From: JAMXLO01 sp037201625
GTDB taxonomy: Bacteria > Pseudomonadota > Alphaproteobacteria > Acetobacterales > Acetobacteraceae
Reading direction: 5' to 3'
Length of the DNA stretch: 64,000 bases
Assembly: GCA_037201625.1 (NCBI GenBank)
Contig: JBBCGR010000003.1
Location: 2,356,001 to 2,420,000, forward strand
Shown: piece after piece, positions 17,134 to 29,000 of the stretch
Layout: the number at the start of each line of letters is the position of its first letter
How positions within the stretch are numbered: the first letter of the stretch is position 1
The notes under the pieces: model-generated
Seen by the model: the letters and a program-made list of their open reading frames with translations, nothing else
Database searches by the model: none
Told to the model about the DNA's origin: nothing
Position numbers and translations under genes: made by a program

Positions 17134-19628
17134 CCGCCGGCGCCCTCAAGGGCGCGCCGGGCGCCGCTCGCACGGCCGCGCAGCCGCGCCTCGTTCAGCA
17201 CGAGCTGGCGCTCGAGCTGCTGCTGGGAGATGCCGTGGCTGCGCGCCCATCCGGTATCGGCGTACTGGATCGCGGCAAGCTGATCGTCGAAGCCGCGCGC
17301 CGGATCGTAGACCTGGTAGCCGAACACGCCGGCGAAGAACTGCGCCTCGGTCTCGGCGCGGGCGAACGCTTCGTCCGCGCCGTGGTCGTGCGAATGGTAG
17401 ACCACTGCCGAAGGGACGTACACCTTCTCGTAGCCGAGACGGATGATGCCGTCGGCCCAGGCCTGATCCTCACCGAAGACGAGTTCGGGATAGGGCACCT
17501 GCTGCCAGATGCAGCGCCGCAGGCAGGCATTGTTGTCGCTGAAGAAGTGCAGCACCTGCCGCCATTCCGGGTCGCCGGCCCGCCACAGCTCGCGGTCGGT
17601 ATCGCGCGACAGCACCAACCCGGCGCGCGCCAGCCCGGCGAAATGCTCGTCGAGTTCGCGCTTGACGAACGGCGACGCCGACGGCCAGGCGACGTGGCGG
17701 CCGAACGCCCCGGCCGCCCGGGGAAACCGCTCCAGCATCGTGACGAGATTGTACAGCCAGAAATCATCGGCCGGGAGCGCATCCTGGGTCAGGAAGGCGA
17801 CCAGCTCCCCACGCGCCATGTCGGCGCAGAGGTTGCGGGTCCGCCCATGCTGGAACTCGGCCTGCGCGATAGTGGCGACCTGCAGCGGCGGCGCTTCGGG
17901 CATGGCGTCGGCGAGCAGCCGGCGGATCGAGCCGTCGGTCGAGCTGCTGTCGATGATGACCATATCAAAGGGCCAGGGGGCGCGTTGCGACCGCACGCGC
18001 GCCACGACCTGGCGCAGCAGCCTCCCGCCATTGTAGGTGGGGATGCAGACCGTCACCTTGGGCGGCTCCCCAATGGGGCGCGCGACTGCTGCCGTGCGCC
18101 GGCCTGAGGGTCGCAGTCCGAGCCGTTCCAGCAGGCTCCGCTCCACCGCACGGGCGGACGCCTCCCAGTTGAACGGCGCCACCCAGGCAAGGGCGGCCGC
18201 GGCCTGCCGCCGTCGCCGCGGTGCATCCTGCAGCAGCCGAGACAGGTCGCTGGCGATCGCCAGCGGATGCGGTCCGGCGAACGTCACAACGCCATCGGGG
18301 AACACCGCACGGGTACTCTCGGCGTCGATCTCCACCACCGGCAGCCCGCACGCCATCATCTCCTGCGGCACGAGCGAATAGTTGGTCGCCGAGAAGCAGA
18401 TGCCGATATCGGCACCGCGATACAGTTCGGCCAACTCCTTCGCGTTCAGGATGCCATGGCTCACGCACGGGAAGGGCGCGCGAGTCGCCGTATCCTCCTC
18501 ACCGAACAGGTCCACGTGGATGTCCGCACCGTTGGCGGCGAGGTGCTCCAGTGCGAGCAGTGCCAGTTCGACCGCTCGGCGCGCGGTGCCGCTGCGGGCA
18601 TACAGCACGATGCGCTTCTGCGACCGGCGTGGCCCGCGCCCGTTGTCCTTGCCTGGCCGCCTGTCGTCCTTGGACGGATAATAGACCTCATGCTCCAGCG
18701 CCAGGTCGAACTGCCGCGTCCAGCGGCCGAACTGTCGGCGCAGGGTGCGCGCGAGCCAGGGGCCGGCGCAGATGCACCCCAGGTCCTGTGTGTAGGTCCA
18801 CTCCGCCATGAGCGCCCTGCTGCCCATCGCGTGGAAGCTCGCCTCGAAGTCCTGCACCAGGTAGCAGCGGGTGCGGAAATGCACCGCATTCAGCGCGCGG
18901 GCCACGGTTTGCCAGCCGGTGGCCACCACGACATCCCCTTTGGCGGCATCGAAGCCGTCACGACAGAAGGCGACCGATGCGCGGATCGTCTGGAACAACC
19001 TGACGATGTCGTCATACGCGTGGGCGGCGTCGGTGTGTGTGCGTCGGCGCCGTGATCCAGATCGAGCAATCATGCCCCATGAACTCGAGCCAGCGTACGA
19101 GCCGGAAGATCGTCATGTGTCCGCCGCTGCCCGGCGCGAAGTCGGGGATCAGCCAGTGGATGACGAGCCGGTCCGGACGGAGCCTGGTGCGCGGCGGGCG
19201 CAGCGCGCGCTGCGGGAACTGCATCAGCTCCCGCAGATTGAGGTCGGCGACCAGGGTGGCGTCCGGATCCACCTGCAGCTCGATCCGGCCGTCGGTATGC
19301 ACCGGCCAGATCCGCCGTCCCTCGTGCTGCCCGTACAGCACGTAGTGCAGCAGCGGGTTGACGCCCTTGTCCGCCACATCGACGTGGCAGGACAAATAGC
19401 GGCTGGTGGAGAACCAGTCGCACGGATCACGGCCTTCCTTCCAACCGAAGATCGCATAGTGCTCGAGCGGATCGCAGTAGCCCGCCGCATGTCGGCGTAG
19501 CGGTCGAGGTAGAATGCGGGATCGAAGCTGCCAGCGATGAAGCCGCAGACCTCCGCGGCCGTCAGGTCCAGCAGGTCGCCTGCCGGCGGCGACGGGACGG
19601 TCGCCGCATCGGTCGCTGCATCGGGCAT
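17130..19628 (-). pseudogene. Large WsaF-like plus GT2 glycosyltransferase (two frame disruptions)
   Basis: The restored protein is about 830 residues. The N-terminal region (from the ATG at 19628) contains spaced motifs of the kind DPLEHYAIFGWKEGRDP and NPLLHYVLYGQHEGRRIWP, found ahead of many surface-glycan transferases. A WsaF-type GT domain follows (IHWLIPDFAPGSGGHMTIFR, later NYSLVPQEMMACGLPVVE). Then comes a GT2 domain (KVTVCIPTYNGGRLL, DMVIIDSSSTDGS, and FGEDQAWADG as a catalytic-site-like ED motif). One base seems missing at about 19490 (RR/GYCDPLEH) and one extra base lies in a CA repeat at about 19035; 17130-19073 is continuously open. It overlaps the pyruvyl transferase-like gene. 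It should work in surface polysaccharide assembly; the sugar is unknown. Confidence 0.84.
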
Positions 19629-19657
19629 CGTCGGGGACAACCTTTGCCTGGGCTGGG

Positions 19658-20392
19658 CTATGCGACGGCGGCGATCAGGGTGGACCACCGCTTGGTATCG
19701 ACCAGCACGGCCGTGTAGGCGCTGATCAACCGCAACTGTTGCGAGAAGCTCGCCATGACGCGGTATTTCTGATGCGTGGCGCCCCTCGAATTCCAGGTCG
19801 TCGCGGTCCGACGCGCATGTTCCACTGGTGGAACCCATGCCAGTGTTCCGCGATCGCCTCGTTCTCGAAGCCGTGGATGATGAGGAAGCCGCCCGGCCGG
19901 GTGATCGCGAGCATCTGCTCGACCACCGCCATGGGGTGGACGGCGTGATCAATGGCATTGCGGATATGTGCCACGTCGAAAACCTGCGTGCCGAAATGGC
20001 CTGCCAGGTCCTCGCCGGCGACCGCGACGGGCCGCACCGCCTTGGCGTGCCGCGCGCTGTCGGTCCACAGCCGCTCGTAGTCGTCGGCCAGCGGATCGGC
20101 GGCCCGTCAGGTTGGCGGGCAGTCCGTGGAAGATCGTTCCCAGGATGCTGGCCGGCCCGGAGCCGATGTCGAGCACGTCGATGGTCCGGCCCTGGGCAGC
20201 GTAGCAAGCGGCCAGCGCCCGCAGCACGGTATAGATGTCCCGGTCGCATTCCGGATTGGGCGTCAGGTCGCACCAGCACAGCCGGAACCGCTCCGACTGC
20301 ATGAACCCGGCCCAGAACGCAAGCTCATGAGACTTGCCGGCCTCGCGCCTGCCGGCGTCGATCGCGTCCGGCAGCCTGCTCGCAGTCCACAT
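19658..20392 (-). pseudogene. Class I SAM-dependent methyltransferase (three frame disruptions)
   Basis: The restored product is about 243 residues. It starts at the ATG at 20392 (MWTASRLPDAIDAG) with GGGGG just upstream. It has motif I as DVLDIGSGPASILGTIFHG, a central IRNAIDHAVHPMAVVEQM (motif IV-like) and PGGFLIIHGFENEA. Extra bases are apparent at about 20106 (NLTG/ADPLADDYERLW), about 19804 (MRV/DRDDLEFEG) and about 19782 (EG/ATHQKYRVMASF); after correction the frame runs to the stop at 19658. First gene of the minus-strand glycan operon, 29 bases ahead of the large glycosyltransferase. Confidence 0.74.
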
Positions 20393-20566
20393 CGTGCCCC
20401 CAGGCGGTTGCTGGCGGTGCCGCACCGGCGGCGGGCTCGCCCGTTCCCACTTGGGCGGCGTTCCGGTTAAGGAAAGGTTTACGTGCCTCCGGCGTATCTG
20501 GCCCTGGCAAGCCGTAAGCCGCACCGGTAGATTGCGCGCAACACTGCCAAATACGGGGAAGCGCCC

Positions 20567-22619
20567 ATGTCGAAAGCCACATTGTCACGCCGTGCCGTCA
20601 TGGCCGGCCTCGCCGCCAGCCCGGCCGCCGTGGAGTTCCTCCGCAGCGCGGTCGCGGAGGCGCAGACCAGCCTGGCGCAGTCGGGCCTGGTGGGTGAATT
20701 CCAGGGCCCGACGATGATCACCGACCCGGCGAAGTGGCCGAAGAAGTTCGCCGAGGCGCCGATGCTGGCCGAGCAGGTGAAGGCCGGGAAGCTGCCGCCG
20801 GTTGACCAGCGCGTGCCGGCCGAGCCGATGGTGTGGCAGCCGCTCAACGAGATCGGCAAGTACGGCGGCACCTGGCGCCGCGCCTTCACCGGTCCCGGCG
20901 ACGTGGAGAACGGCAACCGCATCGCGTCCTCCGACAAGCTGTTCTTCTGGAGCGCGGACGGCAGCAAGATCGTGCCCTCGGTCGCCAAGGGCTACGACCT
21001 GGCCGAGGACGGCAAGTCCTACACGGTCCACCTGCGCAAGGGCATGAAGTGGTCGGACGGATCGCCGTTCACCGCGGACGATTTCGTGTTCTGGTTCGAG
21101 GACCTGTATTCGAACAAGGAGATCGTGCCGACGCCGATCGCCGACATGCAGCCGCAGGGCAAGCCGGGCCGTATCGTGAAGGTGGACGAGACCACCGTGC
21201 GCTTTGAGTTCGACGTGCCGTATTTCCTGATCGAGGAGATGATGGCCGGCGACACGCTGATCGGCGGCGGACAGTCGGTGCGGCAGTCGTCCAAGTTCAC
21301 TTTCGGCGCCTATTCGCCGGCCCACTACCTGAAGCAGTTCCTGCCGAAGTATTCGTCGGTGGACGAAGTGAACGCCAAGGCGAAGGCGGCAGGATACGAG
21401 AACTGGGTGCAGTTGCTGCACTTCAAGAAGGACTGGTCGCTCAACCCGGAACTGCCGACGCTGGGGCCGTGGAAGACCGTGCAGCCGATCAACACGCCGG
21501 TCTGGCTGCTGGAGCGCAATCCATACTATTACGCCGTCGACACCGCCGGGAACCAGTTGCCCTATATCGACCGCGTGCAGCTTACGCTGGTGCAGGACCT
21601 CGAGGTGATCAACCTGCGTGCGATGGCCGGGGAGTACGACCTGCAGGAGCGGCACATCGACCTGGGCAAGCTGCCGGTGATCCTGGACAACCAGAAGAAG
21701 GGCAACTACACGGTCCACCTCGACCTGGGGCTGGGCGGCACCGACTTCCTGCTGCAGTGCAATCTCAGCTTCAAGGCCGACCCCGAAATCCGCAAATGGC
21801 TGACCAACGCGGACTTCCGCCGCGCACTGTCGCTTGTATCGACCGCAACCAGTTGAACGAGACGTTCTGGCTGGGCATCGGCACGCCGGGCTCCATCGCG
21901 CCCGCCGATTCGATGCCGCAGAACCCCGGGAAGGAATGGCGCAAGAAGTGGTCCACCCTGGACATCGCGCAGGCCAATACGCTGCTCGACAAGGTCGGGG
22001 CTGGCGAAGAAGGACGCGCAGGGCTACCGCCTGCGCACCGACAACGGCGAGCGGCTGCGCATCCAGATCCTCGCGGTGGCGGCGTTCATGCCGTATCCGA
22101 AGATGTCCGAGATGGTCGCCAACCAGTGGCAGAAGATCGGCATCCAGGCGGATGTGCGGGAGGCAGAGCGCAACCTGGCCTTCACCCGGGTACGCAACAA
22201 CGAGCATCATATCTTCATCTGGAACAATGGCGGGGACGGAGCTGCTGTACCTGTTCCCGCGCCACGCGATCCCGGTGGATGCGACCGAGGCGTTCATGGG
22301 GCCGGACTACGCGCAGTACTACTCGTCGGGCGGCAAGCAGGGGAGCAAACCGGAGGATCCGGCGATCCTGAGATCTGGGAGCTGTTCGCCGAGGGCGGCG
22401 AGCCTGCAGACCGAGGGGCGCAACAAGAACGCGCAGGAGATCTGGAAGATCCTGATCGACCAGCAGATCGGCATTGGCACGGTGGGACAGTCGCCGGGCG
22501 GCATGGGGGTGCGGCTGGTCAGCAACCGGCTGGGCAACATCGCCAGCCGCGTCTGCCTGGCGCAGCACTGCCGCACGCCGGGCAATTCGCATCCGGAGAC
22601 GTGGTACTACAAGGCATGA
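20567..22619 (+). pseudogene. ABC transporter family-5 substrate-binding protein (about five frame disruptions)
   Basis: The restored protein is about 680 residues and periplasmic. The N-terminus has a twin-arginine-like export signal (LSRRAVMAGLAASPAA). Typical SBP_bac_5 features follow: NEIGKYGGTWRRAFTGPGD, YTVHLRKGMKWSDGSPFTADDFVFWFED and WLLERNPYYYAVDTAGNQLPYIDR. From about 21835 the frame breaks repeatedly: a missing base before IDRNQLNETF, an extra G at about 22003 before LAKKDAQGYRL, an extra G at about 22232 before TELLYLFPRH, and paired shifts at about 22370 and 22402. The final segment ends GNSHPETWYYKA at 22619. It would deliver a peptide-, opine- or oligosaccharide-like ligand to the permeases downstream. 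Confidence 0.86.
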
Positions 22620-22659
22620 CCATCGTGGCTGCGCCAGTCGCCGCATCGCAGGACGTGGC

Positions 22660-22910
22660 TGGCGGGATCGGGATCGCCACCCGTCCTCCCACGTCATGGC
22701 CCGGCCCGGCCCGGCCAGCCACGTCGCTCGCGCCGCAAATGAAGACATGGATGCCGTGGCCAAGCCACGGCATGACGTTGGAAAATGTCCGGCCCCCCAC
22801 TGCAACATCAACCGGACAGAAGTGGCCCAAGACCGGCCGTGATGGCTGTGGTGTATCGGCCGCCCGTCCTCCCGCGTCATGGCCGGGCCGGCCCAGCCAT
22901 CCTCGTCGTG
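22660..22910. repeat. REP-like hairpin repeats filling the 303-base gap 22620-22922
   Basis: This gap holds no gene I can support. It contains two diverged direct copies (about 22681-22721 and 22864-22904) of a roughly 40-base unit built around CGTCATGGCC...GGCC-AGCCA. Between them is a perfect hairpin: a 10-base arm atgccgtggc at 22751-22760, loop caa, and its complement to 22773. The unit resembles hairpins at 41759-41836 and 49393-49419 in this window, so it is a dispersed palindromic element, probably REP-like. It separates the binding-protein gene from the permease genes and could dampen or stabilise the operon transcript. Confidence 0.7.
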
Positions 22911-22922
22911 TCGTGCCGCCAC

Positions 22923-23914
22923 ATGCTGAGCTACCTCGCCCGCCGGCTGGTGCTGGCGCTCATCACCGTGTGGGCGATCACCCTGGTCACCTTCCTGATC
23001 ATGCAGCTTCCGCCAGGGGATTTCGTCGACGCCTATGTGGCGCAGGCGTCCGCCATGGGCAGCGCCATCTCGGCGGCCGAGGCCGATGCGCTGCGCCACG
23101 CGTACGGCCTCGACCAGCCGATCTACATCCAGTACTTCAAATGGCTCAGCCTGGTCGCCACCGGCAATTTCGGCCTGTCCTTCGAATACGGCCGCCCGGT
23201 CACCGAGGTGATCGGCGACCGCCTCTGGCTCACCATCGCCATCTCGCTCGGCGGCATCATCGTCACCTGGCTGGTGGCGCTGCCGATCGGCATCTACTCG
23301 GCCGTCCGGCAGTATTCGCTTGGGCGACTACGTCTTCACCTTCCTGGGCTTCGTCGGGCTGGCCATCCCGAACTTCCTGCTGGCGCTAATCATTATGTAT
23401 TTCGGCCTGCGCCTGTTCAACCTGAACGTCGGCGGCCTGTTCTCGGCGAATACGCACTGGCGCCATGGTCCTGGGCGAAGCTCGGGGACCTGCTGGCGCA
23501 CCTGCCGGTGCCGATCTTCATCCTGGCGCTCGCCGGCACCGCCCAGCTTGTCCGCATCATGCGCGCCAACCTGCTGATGAACTGCGCAAGCCCTATGTCG
23601 TCACCGCCCGCGCCCGCGGCCTGCCGGAGCGGCGGGTGATCATGAAATACCCCGTGCGCGCCGCGCTGAACCCGTTCGCCAGCACGATCGGCTACCTGCT
23701 GCCGTTCATGGTGTCCGGCGTGGTGATCATCTCCATCGTGCTCAGCCTGGACACGGTCGGCCCGTTGCTGCTGCGCTCGCTGCTGTCGCAGGACATGCTG
23801 CTGGGCTCCACCATCATCCTGCTGGTCGGCATCCTCACCGTGGTCGGCACGCTGCTGTCCGACCTGCTGCTGATGTGGATCGACCCACGCATCCGTCTCG
23901 GCCGCGGCCGATGA
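22923..23914 (+). pseudogene. ABC transporter permease, DppB type (three frame disruptions)
   Basis: The restored protein is about 330 residues with six predicted membrane helices. It begins MLSYLARRLVLALITVWAITLVTFLIM, the standard DppB/OppB start, and has DALRHAYGLDQPIYIQYFKWL. The EAA-type cytoplasmic loop reads RKPYVVTARARGLPERRVIMKYPVRAALNP. Disruptions are at about 23325 (extra base), about 23450 and about 23582 (missing bases); each segment continues the family sequence in the next frame. The end overlaps the second permease (ATGA at 23911). Confidence 0.87.
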
Positions 23915-25051
23915 GCAGCGCGATGACCGACGATGCGCCGCCTCTGGTCACCCGAGGCGGAGACCAGGGTCGCCGTCGCCACCCAGCGCCAGCTCATCTG
24001 GTGGCGTTTCAAACGCCACAGGCTGGCACTGATCAGCGCCTGCATCGTCGCGGCGTTCTACGTGGTCGCGGCGTTCGGCGACTTCATCGCCTATTCCGAG
24101 CCGTTCGACACCGAGGCGTCGCGCAGCTACATCCCGCCGCAGCCGATCCACTGGTTCGACGCCGATGGCAATTTCCGCCCGCATGTCTACGCGCTGAAAG
24201 GCAAGCGCGACCTGCGCACGTTCAAGCTGTCCTACGCGCCCGATCCCTCGGACCCGCGCGACCTGCAGCTTTTCCGGCGCGCGGCTATCCGTACAAGCTG
24301 TTCGGGCTGATCCCCACCGACCGCCATCTGCTGGGCCTCACCGACGGCCGGCCACAGGACGCGATCTTCCTGCTCGGCACGGACCAGTTGGGGCGCGACG
24401 TGTTCTCGCGGCTGGTGCTGGCGACGCAGACCTCGCTGACGATCGGCCTGGCGGGCGTGGCGCTCAGCCTGCTGCTCGGCGTGACGCTGGGCGGCATCTC
24501 CGGCTTGCAGGGCGGCTGGGTCGACACCGTCATCCAGCGGATCATCGAGATCCTGCGCTCGGTGCCGACCATCCCGCTCTGGATGGGCCTCGCCGCCGCG
24601 GTGCCGTCGAGCTGGTCGCCGCAGCAGGTGTATTTCGCCATCACGCTGATCATCTCGCTGATCGGCTGGACCGAACTGGCGCGCGTGGTGCGCGGCCGCT
24701 TCCTGGCGCTGCGCGAGGAGGATTTCATCACCGCCGCCGAACTCGCCGGCGCATCGCGCATGCGCATCATCTTCCGCCACATGGTGCCGTCGTTCCTGTC
24801 GCATATCATCGCCGCGGTCAGCCTGGCGCTGCCGGCGATGATCATCAGCGAGACCACGCTGTCCTTCCTGGGTCTCGGCCTGCGCCCGCCGGCGATCTCC
24901 TGGAGGCGTCATGCTGCAGGATGCACAGAACCTGCAGACGCTGGGCCTGGCGCCCTGGTTGCTGTTCGCCGCAGTGCCGGTGGTGGTGGTGATCCTGGCC
25001 TTCAACTTCCTGGGCGACGGGCTGCGCGACGCGGCGGACCCCTATGGCTGA
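23911..25051 (+). pseudogene. ABC transporter permease, DppC type (three frame disruptions)
   Basis: The restored protein is about 379 residues. It starts MSSAMTDDAPP at the ATGA overlap, then LWWRFKRHR-like LIWWRFKRHRLALISACIVAA, a periplasmic insert with a FDADGNFRPHVYALKGKRD segment, DQLGRDVFSRLVLATQTSLTIGL, and the EAA loop EDFITAAELAGASRMRIIFRHMVPS. Frame breaks occur at about 23946 (extra C), about 24280 (LFRR/GYPYKLFGL) and about 24903 (SW/GVMLQDAQNL, extra A). It ends at 25051, overlapping the first ATPase gene by 8 bases. The long first periplasmic segment is shared with a subset of family-5 importers. Confidence 0.87.
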
Positions 25052-26053
25052 TCCGATCCTATCCGTTCGCGACCTGCACACGCATTTCTTCCAGGAGGAG
25101 GGCGTGGTGCGCGCGGTCGACGGCACCTCGTTCGACCTCCAGCCCGGGCGAACGCTGGGCATCGTCGGCGAATCCGGCTGCGGCAAGAGCGTGACCGCGC
25201 GCTCCATCCTGCGCATTGTCGAGCGTCCCGGCCGCATCGTGTCGGGCGAGATCCTGCTGCGCCGCGCCGACGGCAGCAGCGTGGACCTGGTGAAGCTGCC
25301 GTCCGACGGCACCGACATGCGGGCGATCCGCGGCGGCGAGATCGGCCTGGTGTTCCAGGAGCCCATGAGCTCGCTGTCGGCCTACCACACCGTCGGCAAC
25401 CAGCTCATCGAGGCGATCCGCCTGCACTCCACGCTGTCCAAGCGCGCCGCCCGCGCCCGCGCGATCGAATTGCTGGCGCTGGTCGACATTCCCCGCCCGG
25501 CACAGCGGGTCGATGCCTATTCGTTCGAGCTGTCCGGCGGGCTGCGCCAGCGGGTGATGATCGCGCTGGCGCTGGCTGCCGAGCCGCGCATCCTGATCGC
25601 CGATGAGCCGACCACCGCGCTCGATGTCACGACGCAGGCACAGATCCTGGAGCTGATCAAGCGGCTGCAGCAGGAGCGTGGCCTGGCGGTGATCCTGATC
25701 ACCCACGACATGGGTGTGATCGCCGAAATGACCGACGATGTGGTGGTGATGTATCTCGGCCATGAGGTGGAGACGGGCCCGGTGGACGCGATCTTCCACG
25801 CGCCGCGGCATCCCTATACGCGCTCGCTGCTGCGCTCGATCCCGAGCGTGCTGGCCGAGCCGCGCTCGCGCCTGGCAACGATCGCGGGGTCGATCCCGCA
25901 TCCCTATGCCCGGCCGCCGGGCTGCCCGTTCCATCCGCGCTGTCCCGAACGCATCGCCGGCGTGTGCGAGCAGTCCTTCCCGAGGGAGGTCGTCATCGGC
26001 GAGCGCCACGACGTGGCCTGCCATCTGTACACGCAGGGCGCAAAGGAAGCCGC

Positions 26054-26057
<4 letters not shown>
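25044..26057 (+). CDS. ABC transporter ATP-binding protein, DppD type
   Basis: A 337-residue cytoplasmic ATPase. Walker A GESGCGKS is near residue 45, followed by the Q-loop VFQEPMSSLS, signature LSGGLRQRVMIALALA, Walker B ILIADEPTTALD and switch His in ITHDMGV. The oligopeptide-type C-terminal domain has the cysteine pattern GCPFHPRCP and a final Cys in ERHDVACHLY, which in relatives can bind an iron-sulfur cluster. The signature begins SGG-L-RQ where SGGMRQ is usual. Overlaps dppC-like upstream and the dppF-like gene downstream. Confidence 0.94.
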
Positions 26058-27076
<1,019 letters not shown>

Positions 27077-27231
27077 TCCCGGGGTTAAAATGCCGTCGCG
27101 GAATGCTTGTTGCGGCGCTGCCGCAGCGACTACGATCCTGCGCGACACCGCACCTGCTTCTCTGTTTTGTCGCGTGATTCACGCTTGTTGGGATTCCACC
27201 GGAAGCGATCACGCCCTAGGGATGTCCGGCA

Positions 27232-28389
27232 ATGGCCAACACCGCCTCAACGTCAACCGAGGTGCGCCTGCCGCAAGGTATGCTGATCATCGGTCCGCCT
27301 TTCAGCCTTGGCCCGCCGCTGCTGACCTGGTCTCCCGGGCTTCCCGCGAGCGCCGCCTCCGATCCGTTCTGGATTGCCCATTCGATTTCGCAGAACCCCC
27401 TGGCGGTCTGGCGGCTGCGCGGATTGTGGCCCTACCTCGGGCTGTCGACGCCGGGCCGTACCGGTTGACCGACGATGCCGTGGCGGGACTGGTCGGCTCG
27501 GCCGTCGCGCAGGGGCAGTTGGCCGCCCGGTTCATCCCGTGGTCGGCCTACACGACCTGCACGCTGGCCGTGCGGCAGAACCGCAAGCAGGATCTGCTGC
27601 CGATCATCCCGACCGCATCGCGCGTCGACAATCGCGGGCGGCTGCTGTTCCAGTTCACCTTCGATGCGCATGTCGCCGATCGCTTCGGCTCCCCGGCGGC
27701 CGGTCGCGCGCTGTCGCTGCACACCGGCAATGCGGCGGACACGATCACCGCCACGCCCACCGACGCGCAGGGCAACACCACCGTCGTGCTGCAAACGCGC
27801 GAGACCGGACGGGTGGACATCGCCAGCAACACGGTCGACATGAGCGTGATGCTGCCGACGCTCGACATCACCGAGGCCTGGTACGAGAGCCGTTCCAGAT
27901 CACCGGCTACAATGTCTGCGACGAGGCGGATTTCTCGGGTGCGATGGCGGCGGGGAATGGCCTGGCCGAGCAGCACCGGGAGATTTCCTGTTCGGTGCAC
28001 GGGGCGTGCCGATGCAGGGCACCGGCCGGGCGCTGGACGGGCGGCTGATCAGGCTGTCCAGCATGACGGGCGGCTGGCATCGCAACGCGCATGGTGCGCG
28101 GGACACGGTGGCCGACCGTGCGCAGGTGCGGTTCGCCCATACCGACGGCGTGCACGGCGCGTTCGCGACGCTGCAGACCGATCTGTCGGCGGCGGTCGAT
28201 CCGCACGTCATCCCGCCGCACGCGCGGTTCGAGATCGTCGATGTCGGCGCGCGCCGGGCGGATGACCGCGGCAGCGCGATCCAGGACCACCACATCGACA
28301 ATTACCTGGGTTTCGGCGCGGCGGTGGTGCGCACGTGGCTGGCGCGCGGCATCACCAACAAAGACGTCAAGTTCCTGGCTTATCGATGA
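27232..28389 (+). pseudogene. Putative T6SS-linked 3D-fold peptidoglycan hydrolase (three frame disruptions)
   Basis: The restored protein is about 387 residues, starting MANTASTSTEVRLPQG. The middle part has an Ig-like stretch (TGNAADTITATPTDAQGN, then VVLQTRETGRVDI). The C-terminal 150 residues look like a 3D/MltA-type double-psi beta-barrel: GVPMQGTGRALDGRLIR, SAAVDPHVIPPHARFEI, then RADDRGSAIQDHHIDNYLGFG, which holds the aspartates expected in the 3D motif, ending DVKFLAYR. Frames change at about 27460, 27893 and 27990, each consistent with one missing base. It has no obvious signal peptide, lies 611 bases upstream of vgrG and overlaps a signal-peptide protein by 4 bases. I infer a wall-degrading T6SS cargo effector; transglycosylase activity is not proven by sequence. 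Confidence 0.68.
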
Positions 28390-28806
28390 GGCAGCTCCGG
28401 CGCGCCCTGTCGATCGCGACGCTGGCGCTGGCCGCCATGCTGGGGGGCACATCCGCGAGCCGGGGCGATGGCACGGTGCTGTTCGACAGCGGGATCATGC
28501 CGCTCCTGGAGCAGCGTCCGGTGTTCGCCGACTTCCTGCTGAGCACACTGGAAATTCAGCCGCCAGGCGAGCGGCGTCACGATCGGTGCCGATGTCAACC
28601 CTCGGCTCGGCAGCACCCGGGTCGGGCCTTATTCAGTGCTGGCCAAGAGAAAAGGCGATCCGGGGACCTACACGATGGATGTCGTGATCAATACCGACCA
28701 GCATTACTATGCCGCCGATGGCAAGGAAACGGACGACATCGGCAAGGCGGCCTCGGTGCGGGAATCGTTCGCCAGCGTCGAAATCAATCCGCTCGGCGGC
28801 CGATAG
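28386..28806 (+). pseudogene. Exported protein, candidate periplasmic immunity protein (one frame disruption)
   Basis: The restored product is about 140 residues. It starts at the ATGA overlap with the 3D-fold gene. Residues 1-26 (RRALSIATLALAAMLGGTSA) form a signal peptide. The mature part includes SGIMPLLEQRPVFADFLLST and, after a shift at about 28563, GVTIGADVNPRLGSTRVGPY and TYTMDVVINTDQHYYAADG, ending SVEINPLGGR. I recognise no family. Translational coupling to a putative wall-targeting effector and export to the periplasm are what one expects of an immunity protein; this is inference from context. Confidence 0.6.
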
Positions 28807-28947
28807 TTACGGTCATGCCATTGGCACAAGAATGTTATCGCGACGACAGTTTGCAGTACTGTAACGTGACGCGCGACGATGGATCCAAGGAAGCGGAGCA
28901 ACGGTGACGCCATGACCATCGATGAACCGCTGAGCCTGGGACACCTG

Positions 28948-28992
28948 ATATGCCCCTGGGATATGCCCCTGGACATCTGACATGCCCCTGGA
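28948..28992. repeat. Short direct repeats with stacked ATG codons upstream of vgrG
   Basis: Three copies of A(T/C)ATGCCCCTGG(G/A) start at 28948, 28961 and 28980, and a partial copy (acatgcc) at 28999 contains the vgrG start. Copy starts are spaced 13, 19 and 19 bases, so the ATGs fall in different frames: those at 28950 and 29001 are in the VgrG frame, those at 28963 and 28982 are not. Ribosome-binding sequence near them is weak. The arrangement could tune initiation or simply be a local slippage duplication. Confidence 0.6.
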
Positions 28993-29000
28993 CGCTTGAC

